Assembly: GCA_902363675.1 (NCBI GenBank)
Contig: CABJAV010000005.1
Location: 62,001 to 126,000 of the forward strand
Origin: Lachnospiraceae bacterium
GTDB lineage: Bacteria; Bacillota; Clostridia; Lachnospirales; Lachnospiraceae
Reading direction: 5' to 3'
DNA: 64,000 bases
Part shown: one piece after another, positions 46,088 through 54,872 of the stretch
How positions within the stretch are numbered: the first letter of the stretch is position 1
How the letters are laid out: each line of letters opens with the position of its first letter
Translations under genes and position numbers: made by a program
Notes under the pieces: model-generated
The model's database searches: none
The model's input: only the letters and a program-made list of their open reading frames with translations
What the model was told of the DNA's origin: nothing

Positions 46088-46117
46088 AAAACGAGACCTG
46101 ATAAGAAGTCTCGTTTT
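46088..46117. terminator. Bidirectional hairpin terminator
   Basis: AAAACGAGAC and GTCTCGTTTT form a perfect 10-bp stem with a 10-base loop and T runs on both strands, between the LysR-type gene and the aldo/keto reductase 5' part. Confidence 0.8.
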
Positions 46118-46161
46118 GTTATGCAGTATAAACCTTTAGGTTTGCGCTTATACACACATCC

Positions 46162-47052
46162 TTATTTGATCTGCCGGATAGCCTTTATCAATCGCTTGAC
46201 CTTATCCGACGGGGTTTTCGAGTGAAGTATTCCAAACGGCATGGCGTAATCCCATTCCACCGGAATAATTTTGATCAACGGATGAACACTTTCCCAGCTT
46301 TTGAACGCAAGAAGAACCTCATTCTCATTCTCACACCGGTTAAACGCTTCCACATTATACAGATCAAAATCTACGATGTTGATTTCCGGATGATTCCTGA
46401 TCATATCATCTCTTAACCGATCTCCGTAATAACTCCAGCCTCTTTGCATGAGCATGAAATTTTCTCCCGCCAGATCATCCAATGTAATCTTTTTCTTTTC
46501 CGCCAGCCCATGATGAATCGATACCGCTACACAAAACGGTTCTCTTGAGATCTCAGTGCCGTCGCATCCTCTGAGTTTTAACATTGTTTCATCAAATATT
46601 CCGGCTACAACATCGATATTCTGCCCCAGATTTGCCAATATCTCTCTTGCATTCTCCAAGGTATTTTCAAATGTGATCAGCTTAAACTTCATATCCGGAT
46701 ATAGATTCTGGATCTGTGGCCACAGATCCACAAATACCTGTGGCGGCGTCATCGGCGAGATTCCGACGCGGATCACATCGTCCGATACCTGCATTGCCTC
46801 TTTCGCCCGCTGCACCGACTCCTTGCAATACCCGATGATATATTTTGCGTCATTGTAGATCGACTGTCCGGCTTCCGTTACCACAAGCCCTCTGTGCGTC
46901 CTGTCAAAAAGCTTCATACCAAGACTTGCCTCAAGCGAATTGATCTGTTTGATGACCGCCGGAGCCGATATATACAACTGTTCCGCTGCCTTGCTGAAAC
47001 TTCCCGCCTCAACAACGCACAAAAACGTATCCTACTGCGGATTATACATCAT
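46162..47052 (-). pseudogene. LysR family regulator with amber codon at position 7
   Basis: AGGAGG precedes ATG 47052; the frame reads MMYNPQ, TAG (47034-47032), then DTFLCVVEAGSFSKAAEQLY. In related proteins this site is a Leu codon, so TTG to TAG is the simple explanation. The rest, a 286-residue helix-turn-helix plus effector domain to 46162, is intact and starts at 47022 if a TTG is used. Re-initiation there would remove the first part of the DNA-binding domain. It is a recent pseudogene, or a read error, or a case of read-through. Confidence 0.8.
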
Positions 47053-47064
47053 GTCCGTTTCCTC

Positions 47065-48666
47065 CTACAATGAATTTAACACTCCCTGGATTCCGTCACG
47101 CTCGTAGATTCCCTTATAATAGGCAACTTCCTCCCCGATCAGCTGATCGATCACCTGCATGCCGAGAAGTTCCACCGGAGCTTTATCATCCGTCAAAATA
47201 TAATCGCCTTTTCCATATGGAGTGCTATCCGCGTATACCGTCTCCATCATGTTTCTTAAATCAGCATTTGTGATCTGCTTTGTATTTGCCTGCAGATTCT
47301 CCATGATCGACGGATTGTTCGATGCAAAAAGCTCGCGGTTCGTCGTATTCGCCACATCAACCGTATACTCCGCGTCAAACACCTGACCGATCGTATCGGA
47401 AAGATACTGATTGATGTTGCCATCTCCGCTGCCGCGCATGTTCATATTTACGACCATCACGCCGTCCTCGTTCAGATGATCCTTAACCAGTGTAAAAAAT
47501 TCAACGGATGACATCTGGAAAGGAATCGTGATATCCTGATAGGCATCCACCATGATCACATCGTATTTCTTATCCATCGCATTCAGATAAGCTCTGCCGT
47601 CATAGGTCGTGACCGGCACATCCTCGGAGAGTGAGAAATACTTGCGCGAAAGCTGCGTGATCTTCTCATCGATCTCCACACCTTCCACGTTCATATCCCC
47701 GAGATACTTCCGGCACTGTGTCGCATACGTTCCCGTTCCCATTCCAAGGATCAGCACATCCATATCCGATGGCTTCTTATCCGCCAGCATGAGCGGTGCC
47801 GCCATCGCGTAATCATAATACATGCCTGTCAGCCTGTCCTGCTTCATATAGACCGACTGCACACCAAAAAGCACGTTGGTCGACAGTCTTACCGACGTGT
47901 CATCTTCCGATACCTGCAGATAATTGTAGACCGATTCACCCTCATAGGTGAGATCCTTCTCCCAGAATGCAAACGAATCCGAGTAACCAAGACCGCAGCA
48001 CAGTGCAAAGATTACCACCGATACGATCACTTTCTTTTTGCCTGCGCGGACATTGACAAAATACACGATTGCCAGAACCAGTAGAATTCCCGAGAAGATC
48101 AGAAACGTGATAGACGTTCCGACCGCCGGAATCGTCACGAAGGTCGGCACAAACGTACCGATGATACTTCCGATCGTGTTGAATGCCCCGAGTGTACCGA
48201 CTGTCTTACCGTTATCATCCAGACTGTCCACCGCATATTTTACAAGCGACGGTGTCACGGTTCCCAGTAAGAAAAGAGGAAATACAAAGATGACCATACA
48301 TGCTGCAAACGCTGCAATGATCAAAAAATTATTACTCACCGTAAAAATCAAAAGTGCCGAGATTCCGAGCACGATATATTTGCCCGCCACCGGGATCAGA
48401 GCGATCCAGATCGCAGCGATCAGGATTCTCGTGTACAGGCGGTCCGGATTCGGCGACTTGTCCGCACTTCTTCCTCCGTAAATATTGCCGAGCGCCATCG
48501 CGATCATGATGGTTCCGATAATGATCGTCCAGACGATCTGCGACGAACTGAAATACGGTGCCAACAGACGGCTCGCTCCCAACTCTACTGCCATAACGGA
48601 CATTCCCGCAAAAAACTCCGTCAGATACAAAAATAACTTATTCTTTAAAATTACGGTCTGTTTCAT
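47065..48666 (-). CDS. Spermidine synthase-like fused membrane protein
   Basis: A 533-residue protein with an N-terminal multi-pass region (about eight membrane segments, residues 10-240; FFAGMSVMAVELGASRLLAPYF, a phrase typical of fused MFS/spermidine-synthase-like proteins) and a C-terminal Rossmann methyltransferase-like domain (DVLILGMGTGTYATQCRKYL, VEGVEIDEKI, VIMVDAY). The aminopropyl substrate site is not clear, so the reaction is uncertain. The DNA is GC-richer with many C-ending codons, unlike neighbours on the left. Confidence 0.8.
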   Translation of the reverse strand: MKQTVILKNKLFLYLTEFFAGMSVMAVELGASRLLAPYFSSSQIVWTIIIGTIMIAMALGNIYGGRSADKSPNPDRLYTRILIAAIWIALIPVAGKYIVLGISALLIFTVSNNFLIIAAFAACMVIFVFPLFLLGTVTPSLVKYAVDSLDDNGKTVGTLGAFNTIGSIIGTFVPTFVTIPAVGTSITFLIFSGILLVLAIVYFVNVRAGKKKVIVSVVIFALCCGLGYSDSFAFWEKDLTYEGESVYNYLQVSEDDTSVRLSTNVLFGVQSVYMKQDRLTGMYYDYAMAAPLMLADKKPSDMDVLILGMGTGTYATQCRKYLGDMNVEGVEIDEKITQLSRKYFSLSEDVPVTTYDGRAYLNAMDKKYDVIMVDAYQDITIPFQMSSVEFFTLVKDHLNEDGVMVVNMNMRGSGDGNINQYLSDTIGQVFDAEYTVDVANTTNRELFASNNPSIMENLQANTKQITNADLRNMMETVYADSTPYGKGDYILTDDKAPVELLGMQVIDQLIGEEVAYYKGIYERDGIQGVLNSL

Positions 48667-48680
48667 ATTGCCTCCCTGCT

Positions 48681-48992
48681 TTAAGCTGCTACGTTTATAT
48701 TACAACTTAAGGTAGGGTCCATGTCAATACTTTTCTTTTCGAGACGCTTCTGGGCTTCTTTCTTCTCTTTGATGCGTTTTTGCTTATGCATCTCTAAGAT
48801 TTTTTTCTCCCACGTATCTCTCTTTTCCTTGTCCAGCTTCGTTTTTTCGCGCGACTCATCCCCGTTATCGTCTTCCGTGATCGCCCAGCCGCTCACACTG
48901 CCATCCACATTGATGATCGTTCCTGCCGCTTTCACTTTTGCATAACTTAGTGCTGCTTCCGACACCCAACTGTTTCCAACTTTTACTGCCAT
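48681..48992 (-). pseudogene. Degenerate DUF6033-like gene with internal deletion
   Basis: A 103-residue frame with the family start MAVKVGNSWVSEAALSYAK, then a jump to GTIINVDGSVSGWAI and a Lys/Glu-rich coil, ending DMDPTLSCNINVAA. In full-length relatives about 90 residues lie between the first and second parts. Likely internally deleted, though a short form cannot be excluded. Confidence 0.55.
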
Positions 48993-49313
48993 GTTTTCCC
49001 TCCTGTTATACTCTTACTGAATGTACAGATATTCGTATCATACACATTTGCGACACTTTCCTGCATCTGTGCCTTTTTTCGTGCTGCCTCCCGCTGCGCC
49101 TTCATCAGTTCCTTCATTCTCTTATGCCGCTTGATCCACCAGGAGTCTTCCTTCTTTTGTGACTTCTTCGAGCTCTCCGTATTCATTGGGATTCCATCCC
49201 CATGATGTTCCTCGATCAATGCACCAAATTTCTCTATGAGAAGACAGGATGTCTGAAACGGAAAATGCACCGAACGGTTTTCGATCGTATAGCCGAGTAC
49301 CCATGCTTCATAA
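48983..49313 (-). pseudogene. 5'-truncated orphan gene next to IS110 relic copy 2
   Basis: The frame is open from the IS110 relic (49313; SYEAWVLGYTIENRSVHFPF) through a Lys/Arg-rich coil (KRHKRMKELMKAQREAARKK) to 48983. No native start is present. It overlaps the degenerate DUF6033-like start by 10 bp. The missing 5' part could have been lost with the insertion, or lie on the other side of the block. Confidence 0.6.
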
Positions 49314-50046
49314 GAATCGTAATGCTATCTTAAGTAGTACTTATGCTGCCTGTGGTATTGCCTGATCTGGTCTTACAATGTCTCCCAACAGTTTCTTCGG
49401 ATCATATTCTGAGTCTTTTGCGTCCTCTGTGACTGATTTTGGTCTCTCCGGTATGCTTGCCCGAACGGCAGGCTACCAATCCTAATCCGCTTAACTTCTG
49501 GATTTCCTTTACATTGTCAAATCTTGATATGTCCCCCATCTCTGCAAGTATCCCAGACAGGATGTTTTCACCGATTCCTGATATTGCCAGAATGTTCTTT
49601 GCATATGGAATCTCATTGCATCTTTGGTTTAACTGGTTTTCTATATCTGAAAGCTGCTCATCAAGCTCGATAATCCGGCTGACGAACCACTTAACAGCCT
49701 GTCTGCCGGCATCCGCTCCATCCTTGATTCCTACGCTTTTCCTTGCGTATTCCAGAATAGATGATGCATTGGCATAGCCTCGTCCACGAAGCTTCGCCTC
49801 ATGCCATATCTGTTTCTTATCATTTACAGCTGCAAGCTTAGTGCTCCAGTCTAACATGCTTTCAAAGCCATCTGCCGTATTACTAAAGCAAAAAGCGGAC
49901 TTACTGAGCTCTCTTCCTCTGGTATCAATTGCCCTCACATAATGTGTCTCGCTGCCAATATCGCATCCTAATATCAGCATGTCATCACTGACGAATGAAA
50001 GCTTATCGTTTTTGTCAAACTTACCTTTGGTTTCCAACTCATGCAA
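49314..50046 (-). mobile_element. IS110-family transposase relic, copy 2 (longer)
   Basis: From about 50046 (TTG; MHELETKG) the frame reads MLILGCDIGSETHYVRAID, the first DEDD block, then joins at DKKQI|WHEAKLRG, which marks an internal deletion of about 130 codons compared with full IS110 proteins. The C-terminal helix-hairpin-helix part ends at a second deletion with frameshift. The last 293 bp (49314-49606) are shared with copy 1. Not functional alone. Confidence 0.85.
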
Positions 50047-50244
50047 GTAGATGCTTTTAACTCTGCCTTAATAGCATCAGCTTTTGCAATAATCTCCTGC
50101 TTCCTCTATATTTATGTATTATTATAATACATTTTTTCATTCATAACATCTACCAACTTGACCTTGCAAATCCGCAATTTGAAATTACTTTACTTGAAAT
50201 AATACGATTTATGAATAATTTAACTTCAATAATGGAATGTTCTA

Positions 50245-51033
50245 TCATTTTTGTAATTTATTTCTATACTCGCTTGGTGTCAATCTATATTTTTCTTTAA
50301 AAACACGATTAAAAGTTCTAAGACTTCCAAAACCACTGTCCATCGAGATTTCTGTCAGGGTATCATCTGTAGTTTCAATTCTCTGACAGGCATAACCCAG
50401 ACGCGCTTCATTCACATATTGATTAAAACTGCTGTGAAATGTCTTTGAAAACAATCTGGATAATGAAAATTTGCTCACGCCAAGGTCATGTGCCATTCCA
50501 TCAAGCGATATACTCTTATTAAAATTGGCAGAAATATATGATACGGTACGGTATATTATATCATCGCTGCCAATTTTGCTCTTTTCCACTAATTTCATCA
50601 TCGGAATACATCTTGCCAGTATAATCTGCAAATAAGCTTGAACAACCCATATATCATTCTGCCCGGTATCTATTATGGATTCCACTGCTCTGTACACTTC
50701 ATCCGGAATAACATCACTTTTTACAACAGGATATTGTGGAGCATTATTCCTCAGTACATTTTCAAATCTACCAAAAATCATTTGTGGAGCATTAATAAAA
50801 ACCGCCTCATTGACTTCTGATGAAAACACCTGATAATGATGAATAACATCAGGAAATACTACTCCTGTATCACCTGTTTCCATGTGATACAGCTCCTGTC
50901 CTACACCAAGCTCTAATGTTCCTTTCGTAACGCATACAATTTCCATTGCATTATGCAGATGTGGTGGCTGGTGCCGTGGTTTCCGCTTTACTGCAATAAT
51001 CTCTTCATTTGTATTTTCATATGTTAAATGCAC
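50245..51033 (-). CDS. AraC family transcriptional regulator (galactoside locus)
   Basis: A 262-residue protein with an N-terminal cupin-like domain (HQPPHLHNAMEIVCVTKG) and a C-terminal AraC double helix-turn-helix (VSKFSLSRLFSKTFHSSFNQYV, MDSGFGSLRTFNRVFKEKY, TPSEYRNKL). It is 30 bp after the symporter gene on the same strand, so it is co-transcribed and probably regulates the galactoside genes. Confidence 0.9.
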   Translation of the reverse strand: MHLTYENTNEEIIAVKRKPRHQPPHLHNAMEIVCVTKGTLELGVGQELYHMETGDTGVVFPDVIHHYQVFSSEVNEAVFINAPQMIFGRFENVLRNNAPQYPVVKSDVIPDEVYRAVESIIDTGQNDIWVVQAYLQIILARCIPMMKLVEKSKIGSDDIIYRTVSYISANFNKSISLDGMAHDLGVSKFSLSRLFSKTFHSSFNQYVNEARLGYACQRIETTDDTLTEISMDSGFGSLRTFNRVFKEKYRLTPSEYRNKLQK

Positions 51034-51063
51034 TCAGATCATCTCTCCCATATTATATGATAA

Positions 51064-52428
51064 TTACTTAATTCCTTTTTCTCTTCTAAGCTTTTCATTT
51101 GCAGCTTCTACATTCATCTTTGAAAGAAGAATTGTAATAAGAATCTCAAATACAAATGGTAACCATAAATACATTACCTGAAGCATAGTAATTGCAGATG
51201 CTGGCTGAGTCGCATTTGTACCTACATAACCACTGATTTCAAGCAGCCATCCTACAATAGCTGTTCCAATTCCACCACCAATTTTGATTCCAAGTGATGT
51301 GCATGAATACATAGTTCCATCTACTCTCTTTCCCTGAGTCAGGTAAGTATACTCAGAGCACTCGGCAATTACTGCATTCATGTCTCCCTGCCAAGGTCCC
51401 TGTCCTAATGCTGCAACTGCAGTAAACAGCATCATCAGTGGAACGCTTCCCATGTATCCTGCTACAATCACAAGTGCTCTTGCTATCGTAGCCAGAATAT
51501 ATCCACGTTTATTAAGCTTATACATTCCTTTCCACTTTCCAACAAGAGTTGGTGTGAAAATAAGTGCTATTATAAGAGGAATATTTACAGCCCACGCAAA
51601 TACACCAAACAGATTTTTATTCTTAAGAACCCATGTACAATAATAAATACCTGCACCAATCATAGCACTGTATAACTGCTGCAAAATATAAGTTCCACAA
51701 ATCATCATATAGTACTTATTCTTAGCAAGAAGCTTAAATGCCTGAACAAGACCATACTTCTTTTCTTCATCGTTCTCTATTCCGGAGTTAAGCTCCTCTT
51801 CCGGAAGCTCCTTAACCGACAATCCTGAAATTGTATTTACTACAAGACCTATCACTGCATAAATAATAGCTACAAATCTCCATGCAGCAGCACCTCCACC
51901 GCATATATCAACAAATGCAACTGTTATAGACTGAATTATAAGACTTGTTGAAAAGGCAAAAATAAAACGGTAAGAGCCCATCTGTACACGCTCTTTGCTG
52001 TTCTTTGTTACCAGCGAAGTAAGTGCAGAATAGGCAATATTATTTGCTGTGTAAAATACACCATTCAATAATGTATATGCTATAAAGAACCATGCATACT
52101 GAGCAGTCCTGCCCCAGCTTGTAGGAATTGCAAAAACTGCTACAAGTGTCAAAGCACAACCTATATAGCCATAAATCATCCAAGGCCTTGCTTTTCCAAG
52201 CTTTGTATGTGTTTTATCAATAAGCGAACCAAAGAAAATATCTGTAAAACCATCAAATAATTTAGATGCTGCGATTAATGTTCCAACAATTCCTGATGCA
52301 AGTCCTATAGTATCTGTAAGATATACCATAACAAAGGACGTCAGGAATGCATATACTACATTTCCTGCAATATCACCGGAACCATAACCAATTTTGTTGT
52401 ACCACTTTAAGTACGTCTTTTCTTCCAT
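51064..52428 (-). CDS. GPH-family sugar:cation symporter
   Basis: A 454-residue protein with about twelve membrane segments of the MelB/GPH group: KIGYGSGDIAGN at the start, then DKTHTKLGKARPWMIYG, the hallmark loop after segment 2-3. It lacks the C-terminal IIA domain of LacS. Lactose, other galactosides or xylosides are possible; the adjacent lacLM genes favour galactosides. The 15-bp motif at 52527-52541 lies about 100 bp upstream of the start. Confidence 0.88.
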   Translation of the reverse strand: MEEKTYLKWYNKIGYGSGDIAGNVVYAFLTSFVMVYLTDTIGLASGIVGTLIAASKLFDGFTDIFFGSLIDKTHTKLGKARPWMIYGYIGCALTLVAVFAIPTSWGRTAQYAWFFIAYTLLNGVFYTANNIAYSALTSLVTKNSKERVQMGSYRFIFAFSTSLIIQSITVAFVDICGGGAAAWRFVAIIYAVIGLVVNTISGLSVKELPEEELNSGIENDEEKKYGLVQAFKLLAKNKYYMMICGTYILQQLYSAMIGAGIYYCTWVLKNKNLFGVFAWAVNIPLIIALIFTPTLVGKWKGMYKLNKRGYILATIARALVIVAGYMGSVPLMMLFTAVAALGQGPWQGDMNAVIAECSEYTYLTQGKRVDGTMYSCTSLGIKIGGGIGTAIVGWLLEISGYVGTNATQPASAITMLQVMYLWLPFVFEILITILLSKMNVEAANEKLRREKGIK

Positions 52429-52526
52429 AAGAACCCTCCAATTAATTACTTTGTTTTATCTTTAACAGCTATACCAAATTTATATATTTGTGCAATTTTT
52501 GTCTATAAACATAACAGGCTGTAATA

Positions 52527-52541
52527 TGCACAAAATGATAC
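52527..52541 (-). promoter_or_regulatory. Recurring 15-bp motif, copy upstream of the symporter
   Basis: TGCACAAAATGATAC on the forward strand; related copies at 52975-52989 and 56872-56886. Each lies about 85-115 bp upstream of a reverse-strand galactoside gene. Candidate AraC operator. Nearby TTTTGTCTATAAACATAA is also shared with the region at 52945. Confidence 0.5.
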
Positions 52542-52572
52542 ACTTTTTTAAAATAGATGTTTTTATGATAAA

Positions 52573-52609
52573 GTACAAGCCAGACGTCTTCTAGACAACT
52601 GGCTTGTAC
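52573..52609 (-). terminator. Hairpin after the beta-galactosidase remnant
   Basis: GTACAAGCCAG and CTGGCTTGTAC form a perfect 11-bp stem with a 15-base loop, followed on the reverse strand by a short T-rich run. It probably ended the lost gene at 52657. Confidence 0.55.
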
Positions 52610-52656
52610 TCTACAATATATTCAAATTATACTCCACCTACATTGAATAAATAGTA

Positions 52657-52903
52657 TCACTTCACAAACGGTACCAGTGTGAACTTAAACAGAAATTCAT
52701 TCTCGTCAAACTGATACTTTTTAAGTTAACGAGATATTCTGTCACATCAAACTCTGCTGTTGCATGTGATACCTGACTGTATCCGATATAGTGTCCATTG
52801 AGCCAGACATAATAACAGCTGTCACCCCCTTCAAAATTCAAAAAGGCTTTAGGAGCATTATCATCTTTTTCATATACAAAATGATTCACATAAGCTCCTT
52901 AAT
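52657..52903 (-). pseudogene. GH2 beta-galactosidase remnant with internal deletion
   Basis: Reads GAYVNHFVYEKDD, then FEGGDSCYYVWLNGHYIGYS and ATAEFDVTEYLVN from the N-terminal sugar-binding domain, then shifts frame into KKYQFDENEFLFKF and LVPFVK, the C-terminal end of the small domain. About 800 residues are missing. It is a different gene from lacLM, so the locus once had two enzymes. The 15-bp motif lies upstream. Confidence 0.8.
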
Positions 52904-52974
52904 AGTTGTCCTACTCTATATAAATATTACACTCTAAATCAACCTTTTGTCCATAAATATAAATAGACAAAACA

Positions 52975-52989
52975 TGCATAAAATGGTAC
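52975..52989 (-). promoter_or_regulatory. Recurring 15-bp motif, copy between the remnant and the AraC gene
   Basis: TGCATAAAATGGTAC, two changes from the copy at 52527. It also lies 21 bp before the divergent AraC start, so it may serve both directions. Confidence 0.5.
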
Positions 52990-53009
52990 AATACAAGCGG
53001 AGGTGTATA

Positions 53010-53867
53010 ATGTATATTAACACGGGATATTTGAATCATTCACATAAAGATTTTAAAGATAAAAGCCGCCCTCTGATTGTAGGAAGCTGCGGAACCTATC
53101 GCCTGTCACAGCATCCTAAGATGCCTACATACAGGCCCAGAGGAAGACTGGATTACCAGATTATATACATATCATCCGGTCTTGTTCATTTCCACTTTGA
53201 CAATCCTGAAAATGAGACAATCATTCCAGCAGGACATATAGTGTTATTTCGCCCAAAAGAGCTTCAAAAATATGAATTTTATGGTAAGGATAAGACTCAG
53301 ATATATTGGCTTCACTTTACCGGAAGCGACGTAAAAAACACTTTAAGAAAATACGGATTTACAGACAATAAAAGAGTCTTTAATGTTGGAACGTCTCTTG
53401 AATATGAACAGGTTTTCAAAAGAATTATTACAGAGCTTCAAAGATGTCAGGACAATTATGAGGAAATGCTCATGCTTTTGCTACGACACCTTTTGATTAT
53501 ATTTAACCGTAAAATAACAACTGAGCATGTAATCAGAAATGAATTCCTTGACAGCCAGATGGATACAGCAATTACATATTTCAATGCAAACTACAACCGC
53601 GCTATTAACGTGGAGGAATATGCTTCATCAATTGGTATGAGCATAAGCTGGTTTATCAGGAGCTTTCGGAAATATACCGGTAATACACCAGTACAATTTC
53701 TCACAGCACTAAGGATGACAAACGCACAGGTGCTGCTTGAAACGACATCCTACTCTATAAACGAGATTGCAGGCATTGTCGGATACAATAATCCACTATA
53801 CTTCAGTCGATTGTTCCATAAACAAAAAGGATGTTCTCCTTCTGAATACAGAGCCAGAAATACATAA
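53010..53867 (+). CDS. AraC family transcriptional regulator (divergent)
   Basis: A 285-residue protein from ATG 53010 (MYINTGYLNHSHKDF; GGAGG upstream). It has an AraC_binding-type cupin domain (DYQIIYISSGLVHFHFDN) and a C-terminal double helix-turn-helix (MSISWFIRSFRKYTGNTPVQ, VGYNNPLYFSRLFHKQ, SPSEYRARN). Divergent from the beta-galactosidase remnant and convergent with lacM. Probable regulator of the galactoside genes. Confidence 0.88.
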   Translation: MYINTGYLNHSHKDFKDKSRPLIVGSCGTYRLSQHPKMPTYRPRGRLDYQIIYISSGLVHFHFDNPENETIIPAGHIVLFRPKELQKYEFYGKDKTQIYWLHFTGSDVKNTLRKYGFTDNKRVFNVGTSLEYEQVFKRIITELQRCQDNYEEMLMLLLRHLLIIFNRKITTEHVIRNEFLDSQMDTAITYFNANYNRAINVEEYASSIGMSISWFIRSFRKYTGNTPVQFLTALRMTNAQVLLETTSYSINEIAGIVGYNNPLYFSRLFHKQKGCSPSEYRARNT

Positions 53868-53924
53868 TAATCAGCAATATTATAATGCTAATTTTATCAC
53901 TGTACTTTTCGTTTTAATTAATGA

Positions 53925-54872
53925 CTAACAGATTGTAAAAGAATAATCCTTATCAGTCTCCGCACTGATACGATAATCCTCTTCCACATCAGTTCCCCAG
54001 CTGTCGATGCCTCCAACACCTCTTACTGCGCCATATATGCATAAAACAGTTCTTCTTGCCGGTGGCAGTTCTTCATGGTGAAGAGCGTTTTCAATCTCAG
54101 ATGCGGTATAAGGCAGACAAGAAAATGCAAATTTTTCATCATTCTTTTCAATGCGCAGTGTCTGTGACGAGCTATCTGTCCTGCTGTTATCAAGAGCCGT
54201 ATGTCTTGTAATTTCAAGCCACTCTGTATCCATTCTCATACCACATTCCTGCGGAACAAGATATTGTGTAAGACTCAGATCACCGATCTCATACACGCCT
54301 TCTTGTGCACCTGCTTTTCTGTCAGGATATGTTTCCCCTGAGAGTCCCTTATATAAATATTTGTCAGCCAATGTTGGCATAATAAATCTCATTCCAAATA
54401 CAGGGAATTCAGGGAGCCCCTGTACTCCATTATAATGTACATCCACGCGAATCTTTCCGGACACATCAACGCTATAGCTCACAAGAACAGTTGTCGCCGG
54501 AGTTGTTATGGTCTCGTATGTATATTTTACAATAATTTCATCAGCATAAACATCACCGCCATAGCTGTTATTATCAGGTGCATATGGTTTTTGCTCCTTG
54601 CCATCCATGATCACCTGTATTCCCTTACAGTCTATAAACATATCTGCCGAAAGCCAGCTTCCGCTTTTAATATGGAACTTGCTTCCCCTGTCATTATCTG
54701 TCAACGCTCTCCAGAAAGTAGGCTTTGGGCAACGATACAGCCACTCATATCCATTTTTAACGATAGATTCCAGTCCACCCTGTGCATAAGAGAAAATATA
54801 ATCAAAGCCTTCACCATGTACACCTAATGTATAGTCACCATAGACCACTCTTAATTTATCTGTATAAGCCAT
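53925..54872 (-). CDS. lacM: Beta-galactosidase small subunit
   Basis: A 315-residue protein that matches the C-terminal beta-galactosidase small-chain domain (WRALTDNDRGS near residue 54, HGEGFDYIFSYAQGGLESI). The start at 54872 overlaps the end of lacL by 17 bp, with GTGAGG inside lacL before the ATG. LacL plus LacM form the heterodimeric GH2 enzyme known from Leuconostoc and lactobacilli, with similar subunit lengths and gene overlap. I judge it a natural split, not a frameshift, because both ends are clean and the start has its own site. Confidence 0.87.
   Translation of the reverse strand: MAYTDKLRVVYGDYTLGVHGEGFDYIFSYAQGGLESIVKNGYEWLYRCPKPTFWRALTDNDRGSKFHIKSGSWLSADMFIDCKGIQVIMDGKEQKPYAPDNNSYGGDVYADEIIVKYTYETITTPATTVLVSYSVDVSGKIRVDVHYNGVQGLPEFPVFGMRFIMPTLADKYLYKGLSGETYPDRKAGAQEGVYEIGDLSLTQYLVPQECGMRMDTEWLEITRHTALDNSRTDSSSQTLRIEKNDEKFAFSCLPYTASEIENALHHEELPPARRTVLCIYGAVRGVGGIDSWGTDVEEDYRISAETDKDYSFTIC

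Noticed and set aside
46162-47022. Intact LysR gene starting at 47022
   Set aside because: The TTG start would remove the first helix of the DNA-binding domain, while a proper ATG and ribosome site lie upstream of an amber codon.
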